This document shows positions 60,377 to 64,000 of a stretch of DNA of 64,000 bases, piece after piece; position 1 is the stretch's first letter, and each line of letters begins with the position of its first letter. Origin of the DNA: Collinsella aerofaciens (GTDB lineage Bacteria > Actinomycetota > Coriobacteriia > Coriobacteriales > Coriobacteriaceae); the NCBI RefSeq assembly GCF_018785265.1, contig NZ_WQPK01000014.1, positions 1 to 64,000 on the forward strand, given 5' to 3'. The notes under the pieces are model-generated. The model saw only the letters and a list, made by a program, of their open reading frames with translations. It made no database searches and was not told the origin of the DNA. The position numbers were made by a program, and so were the translations under genes.

Positions 60377-61060
60377 ATGGCTTTTGTGCCCGCTCAACAT
60401 AGCTTCATTACGCTCGAGGGTGTCGATGGCGCCGGTAAATCTACGCAGGCGCGCCTGCTTGCCCGTGCGCTCGAGCTCGCTGGCTACCAGGTTGTGAGCC
60501 TGCGCGAGCCGGGCGGTACCGCCATCAGCGAAAAGATCCGTGCTCTGCTGCTCGACCCCGCCAATACGGCGATGGGCGACACTTGCGAGCTGCTGCTGTA
60601 TGAGGCCGCCCGTGCCCAGCTAGTGCATGAGGTTATCGCGCCCGCCCTCGCGGCCGGCAAGGTGGTCCTGTGCGACCGCTTCTACGATTCCACGACCTGC
60701 TATCAGGCGTTTGCCGACGGCCTCGATCGTCAGATGGTGCGCGATGCCAACAACCTGGCCGTCGCGGGTACGCACCCGGCGCTCACACTCGTCTACCACA
60801 TCACGCCCGAGCAGGCGGCGCTGCGCATGGCAGCCCGTGGTGCGGCAGATCGCATGGAGGCTAAGGGCATGGCCTTCCAAGAGCGCGTCTACCAGGGATT
60901 TTGCGCCATTGCCGCCGAGGAACCAAACCGCGTAAAGCTCATCGACGCGACCGCGTCCATCGAGGAAGTCTTCGCGCAGACGGTCGAGCGGGTTCGCGCC
61001 TACGGCCTCGACATTTCCCAGGACGCCGTCACCGCTGCGCTTGCCCAGGAGGCCGAGTAG
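60377..61060 (+). CDS. tmk: Thymidylate kinase
   Basis: The 227-residue kinase makes dTDP from dTMP. It has TLEGVDGAGKST (P-loop, residues 15-23), LREPGGTAISEKIR, the DRF-type motif in VLCDRFYDSTTCYQ and a LID-like region RGAADRMEAKG. The Glu-Pro-Gly and DR motifs are family-specific. ATG 60377 follows GGAAGGGG. holB starts 1 nt after the stop, and ricT then overlaps holB, the same order as in Firmicutes. Confidence 0.95.
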   Translation: MAFVPAQHSFITLEGVDGAGKSTQARLLARALELAGYQVVSLREPGGTAISEKIRALLLDPANTAMGDTCELLLYEAARAQLVHEVIAPALAAGKVVLCDRFYDSTTCYQAFADGLDRQMVRDANNLAVAGTHPALTLVYHITPEQAALRMAARGAADRMEAKGMAFQERVYQGFCAIAAEEPNRVKLIDATASIEEVFAQTVERVRAYGLDISQDAVTAALAQEAE

Positions 61061-61061
61061 C

Positions 61062-62189
61062 ATGGCCCCCGCTCAGGCAAGTCTGCTGGCCAAGCTCGAC
61101 ACCCAAGAGCGCGTGCGCGACTTTTTGACCAATGCCGTCGCCAGCGGTCGCGCATCGCACGCCTACCTGTTTTTGGGCGCGCCCGGCGCGGGCAAGCTCG
61201 ACGCCGCGTGGGCGCTCGCCCAGGCCTTCCTGTGCGAGCAGGACGGCTGCGGCGCATGCGACAGCTGCGTGCGCGTTGCGCGGCACACGCACCCCGACGT
61301 GCACTATTACACGCCCGAGAGCGCCACGGGTTACCTCATCGCCCAGACCCGCGAGCTGCTCGATGACGTGCCTCTGGCGCCCATCCGCGCCAAGGCCAAG
61401 GTCTACATCATTGACCGTGCCGAGCAGCTGCGCGCCAACACCGCCAACGCACTGCTCAAAACACTCGAGGAGCCGCCCGAGGGCGTTATGTTTATCTTGC
61501 TGGGCACCTCGGCAGACGTGATGTTGCCCACCATCGTGAGCCGCTGCCAGTGCGTGCCGTTTCGGCTGGTGTCACCCGCCGTCGCCGCGCACGCCGTGAG
61601 CCGTGCCACTGGTCAGGATATCGCGCGTTGTCGCATGGCCGTCGCCGTGGCGGGCAGCCCCACGCGCGGCATCGAGTTCCTTAAGAGTGCCGAGCGCCAG
61701 GACGCCCGCCGTCAGATGGTCCGTGCCATCGACTCACTCATTGCCGCCGACGAGGCCGACGTGCTCAGCCGCGCCAAGTCGCTCATCGTCGCCGTTAAGG
61801 CGCCGCTCGCCGAGGTCAAGTCCACGCAGGAAAAGGTGCTCGAGCAAAACGCCGACTACCTGTCGCGTGGAGCATTGAAGCAGCTTGAGGACCGCAATAA
61901 GCGCGAGCTCAACGCGCGCGAGCGTTCGGGTATCATGGAAGCGCTGGCGAGCGCGCGGACGCTCATGCGCGATGTGCTGCTGACACTTCAGGACGAGGCG
62001 GCCGACGTGGTGAACGAAGACGTGCGCGACACGATCGGTCGGCTTGCCGCTGCGACCAATGTTGCGGGTGCCACGCGGGCGCTCGAGGCAGTCGCAACCG
62101 CCGAGCGCAACATCGCCAGAAACGTTACTCCCCAGCTGGCCATCGAGGTCATGCTGTTCGATATCAGGAAGGCACTGAAATGCCGTTAG
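61062..62189 (+). CDS. holB: DNA polymerase III delta' subunit
   Basis: The 375-residue AAA+ clamp-loader subunit has HAYLFLGAPGAGKLDA (P-loop at residues 39-45; Leu replaces the usual Thr/Ser after the Lys), a zinc module with Cys residues in QDGCGACDSCVRVA, KVYIIDRAEQLRANTANALLKTLEEPP (Walker B region) and the SRC motif in TIVSRCQCVPF. The altered P-loop suggests that it does not hydrolyse ATP, as is usual for delta'. ATG 61062 has GGAGG upstream inside tmk. Its last 10 nt overlap ricT. Confidence 0.92.
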   Translation: MAPAQASLLAKLDTQERVRDFLTNAVASGRASHAYLFLGAPGAGKLDAAWALAQAFLCEQDGCGACDSCVRVARHTHPDVHYYTPESATGYLIAQTRELLDDVPLAPIRAKAKVYIIDRAEQLRANTANALLKTLEEPPEGVMFILLGTSADVMLPTIVSRCQCVPFRLVSPAVAAHAVSRATGQDIARCRMAVAVAGSPTRGIEFLKSAERQDARRQMVRAIDSLIAADEADVLSRAKSLIVAVKAPLAEVKSTQEKVLEQNADYLSRGALKQLEDRNKRELNARERSGIMEALASARTLMRDVLLTLQDEAADVVNEDVRDTIGRLAAATNVAGATRALEAVATAERNIARNVTPQLAIEVMLFDIRKALKCR

Positions 62190-63880
62190 TTGTACCCGTT
62201 AAGTTTACCTACGCCTCGCGCGACCTGTGGTTCGATCCGCAGGATTTGGATATCCTCGAGGCCGATTATGCCATTTGCTCCACCGAGCGCGGAATCGAGA
62301 TCGGCCTGGTCACGGCCGATCCCTTTGAGGTGCCGCAAGACGAGATCGGTCAGCCGCTCAAGCCCGTGCTGCGCGTGGCGAGCGACATCGACCTGCAGCT
62401 TGCTGACGACCTGGCCATCCAGGGCGACGAGGCCATGGTCGATTTCCGCCGTCTGGTCAAAGAGCTCGACCTCGAGATGAAGCCGGTCGGCGTCGAGTAC
62501 CTGTTTGGCGGCGAGAAGGCCGTGTTCTACTTTGCCGCCGAGGAGCGTGTCGATTTTCGCCAGCTCGTCAAGGACTTGTCCTCGACGCTGCATATTCGCG
62601 TCGACATGCGCCAGATCGGTGTGCGCGACGAGACCCGTCTGGTGGGCGGCTATGCCCAATGCGGACAGGAGCTCTGCTGCACGCGCTTTGGCGGACAGTT
62701 TGAGCCCGTCTCGATTCGCATGGCAAAAGAGCAGGACCTACCGCTCAACTCGTCCAAGATCAGCGGCGTATGCGGCCGCCTGATGTGCTGCCTGCGCTAT
62801 GAGTTCGAGGCGTACAAGGACTTTAAGAGCCGTGCGCCCAAAAAGAAGACGCTCATCGATACGCCGCTTGGCAAGGCGCGTATTCAGGAGTATGACACGC
62901 CGCGTGAGCAGCTGGTGCTGCGCCTGGAGAACGGTAAAGTCTTTAAGGTCAACCTGGCCGATATGACGTGCTCGGAGGGCTGCAAAAAGAAGGCCGCCGA
63001 GCAGGGCTGCAGCTGCCGCCCCGACTGCGTGACGCGCGACGTGCTCGAGCGCATCGAGTCGCCCGAGATGCGCCTGGCGCTCATGGAGCTCGATCGCGAG
63101 AACGGCGTCGACGTGGGCGATGGCCTGTCGAGTGCCGACCGTCTGGCCGGCACGTCGATGCCCAAGCGCCGTCGTCGCGACGTCGATTCCGATGCCCGCG
63201 CTGCTCAGAGCCAGGGCGAGGGCCGTGGCCGCGGAAAGGGCCGCGGCAAGGCCGAGGCGCCCGAGGCCGAGGGGGCGGCCGATGGCCGTCGCCGCCGCAA
63301 GCGCGCGGGCTCGGGCGATGCTACCGAGGCTGCAGCCGCGGGTAAGCACGCCTCTCGCGAGCGCGAGGTTCAGCAACCCCAGCAGCAGAATCGCGGCGGT
63401 GGCATGAACCCCACACGTCGCCGCCGCCGTCATCTGTCGAGCGAGGAGCGCGAGGACGCCTTCCGCGCCGCAGCTGCTCGCGAGGCCGATGCCGCTTCCA
63501 AGGGCGCCTCGGCCTCCGATGCGCCTGTCGACAAGAGCGGCAAGTCACGTGGCGAGGAGGAGCGCGCGCCGCGTCCGCGCCGTCGCCATTCCTCGGGCGC
63601 GCAGCAGAAGCCCTCAGTGCCCTCCGTGGCCGATCAGGTCTCGGATGGCGAGGTCAAGGTCACGCGCCGTCGTCCCGGAGATGGCGGGGGAGCGGCTGCC
63701 AAGGCTTCGCGTGGCGCCGCTCGCGACGAGCGCGAGCCGCGCGAGGATCGCGGTGGCGAGGGCTCGGCCGACCAGGGTCAAAAGCGCCGTCGCCGTCGCC
63801 GTTCCCGCAAGCCGCGCCAGGATGGTGGCGAGGGCTCGACCCCGTCTTCGCCCGCACCACAACCGCCCGCCGGCGAATAA
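62180..63880 (+). CDS. ricT: RicT/YaaT-like PSP1-domain protein with long Arg/Gly-rich tail
   Basis: The 566-residue protein has a PSP1/RicT core at about 1-325: SVEYLFGGEKAVFYF-type strand, RVDFRQLVKDLSSTLHIRVDMRQIG, and the Cys clusters YAQCGQELCC and VCGRLMCCLRYE, which in RicT ligate iron-sulphur clusters. A third Cys-rich stretch, CSEGCKKKAAEQGCSCRPDC, is extra. In Bacillus, RicT acts with RicA and RicF in RNase Y control and competence. The last ~240 residues are disordered and rich in Arg, Gly, Ala and Glu (KRRRR, GRGRGKGRGK, QKRRRRRRSRKPR). Typical RicT is about 275 residues. The start overlaps holB by 10 nt. Confidence 0.88.
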   Translation: MPLVVPVKFTYASRDLWFDPQDLDILEADYAICSTERGIEIGLVTADPFEVPQDEIGQPLKPVLRVASDIDLQLADDLAIQGDEAMVDFRRLVKELDLEMKPVGVEYLFGGEKAVFYFAAEERVDFRQLVKDLSSTLHIRVDMRQIGVRDETRLVGGYAQCGQELCCTRFGGQFEPVSIRMAKEQDLPLNSSKISGVCGRLMCCLRYEFEAYKDFKSRAPKKKTLIDTPLGKARIQEYDTPREQLVLRLENGKVFKVNLADMTCSEGCKKKAAEQGCSCRPDCVTRDVLERIESPEMRLALMELDRENGVDVGDGLSSADRLAGTSMPKRRRRDVDSDARAAQSQGEGRGRGKGRGKAEAPEAEGAADGRRRRKRAGSGDATEAAAAGKHASREREVQQPQQQNRGGGMNPTRRRRRHLSSEEREDAFRAAAAREADAASKGASASDAPVDKSGKSRGEEERAPRPRRRHSSGAQQKPSVPSVADQVSDGEVKVTRRRPGDGGGAAAKASRGAARDEREPREDRGGEGSADQGQKRRRRRRSRKPRQDGGEGSTPSSPAPQPPAGE

Positions 63881-63943
63881 CGCCCGCGAGCGGATTTAGC
63901 CCGCCTTGCCCCGAGCGCATCGGGGTATCATAGCGCCGAATCA

Positions 63944-63979
63944 ACAACCCTCCCTGCGACCGAGCGTAGGGAGGGTTGT
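63944..63979 (+). terminator. Hairpin after ricT
   Basis: ACAACCCTCCCT (63944-63955) pairs perfectly with AGGGAGGGTTGT (63968-63979), with CG pairs inside. It is followed by GTCTTG rather than a T-run, so termination strength is uncertain. A smaller CCCCGA/TCGGGG stem lies at 63910-63925. No gene is visible in the last 120 nt. Confidence 0.55.
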
Positions 63980-64000
63980 GTCTTGAAGAGCCATCTGAAC

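Overview
The window is about 64 kb of high-GC, gene-dense chromosome. It most resembles a gut member of the Coriobacteriia (Collinsella-like). This rests on the mazG-eno-divIC-ppx order known from Actinobacteria, a lysine-tailed topoisomerase I, Firmicutes-style PTS operons and tmk-holB-ricT order, and a HisZ-HisG fusion. The taxon is inferred from gene content; no rRNA gene is present to confirm it. I see no prophage, CRISPR array, intact insertion sequence or rRNA. One tRNA (Leu, UAA) is present.

Layout. 1-1216: end of a SIS-domain sugar isomerase and a TIM-barrel isomerase/epimerase. 1543-9652: a complete histidine operon, hisZG-hisD-hisC-hisB-hisH-hisA-hisF-hisI-hisE. A convergent PHP phosphatase at 9655-10566 probably supplies the missing histidinol-phosphatase step. 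10898-16312: stand-alone LarC C-terminal domain, YfcE-type phosphoesterase, mazG, eno, divIC/ftsB-like gene and ppx. 16549-25695: tRNA-Leu, a membrane TPR-like protein, a lone PTS IIB with a VOC protein, an OmpR-type two-component system, a DUF4342 protein, a metallophosphoesterase, gluQ and a DUF2207 membrane protein. 25885-29369: GNAT, purH and an unknown gene. 29388-32973: a PucR-type regulator divergent from a mu-crystallin-family enzyme and an aminotransferase. 33143-34867: a BceRS-like two-component system without its transporter. 34932-36627: a hipBA toxin-antitoxin module with three evenly spaced operators. 36807-42881: uspA, uppP, pcrA/uvrD and manA. 42956-48841: a GntR-controlled beta-glucoside PTS operon (GH1 glycosidase, IIC, IIB, IIA) followed by a ROK sugar kinase. 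49007-56363: ppaC, nhaA, a small protein, an aspartate aminotransferase, a STAS protein, tatA/B-tatC and hypA-hypB. 56418-63880: topA, a zinc-ribbon membrane protein, tmk, holB and ricT with a long Arg/Gly-rich tail.

The coding part is mostly housekeeping. The least explained signal lies between genes: many intergenic spaces carry short palindromic elements. Several share a GGGAC/GTCCC core flanked by inverted repeats; others share a 58-59 nt folded core seen twice with compensatory base changes. These look like REP/MITE-like dispersed elements. The transposase that would move them is not in the window. Other points worth checking are the HisZ-HisG fusion, the lone LarC2 domain beside HypAB but without a visible Ni enzyme, the hipBA operator array with exact 39 bp periodicity, and disordered or acidic insertions in UppP, PcrA, RicT and a response regulator.
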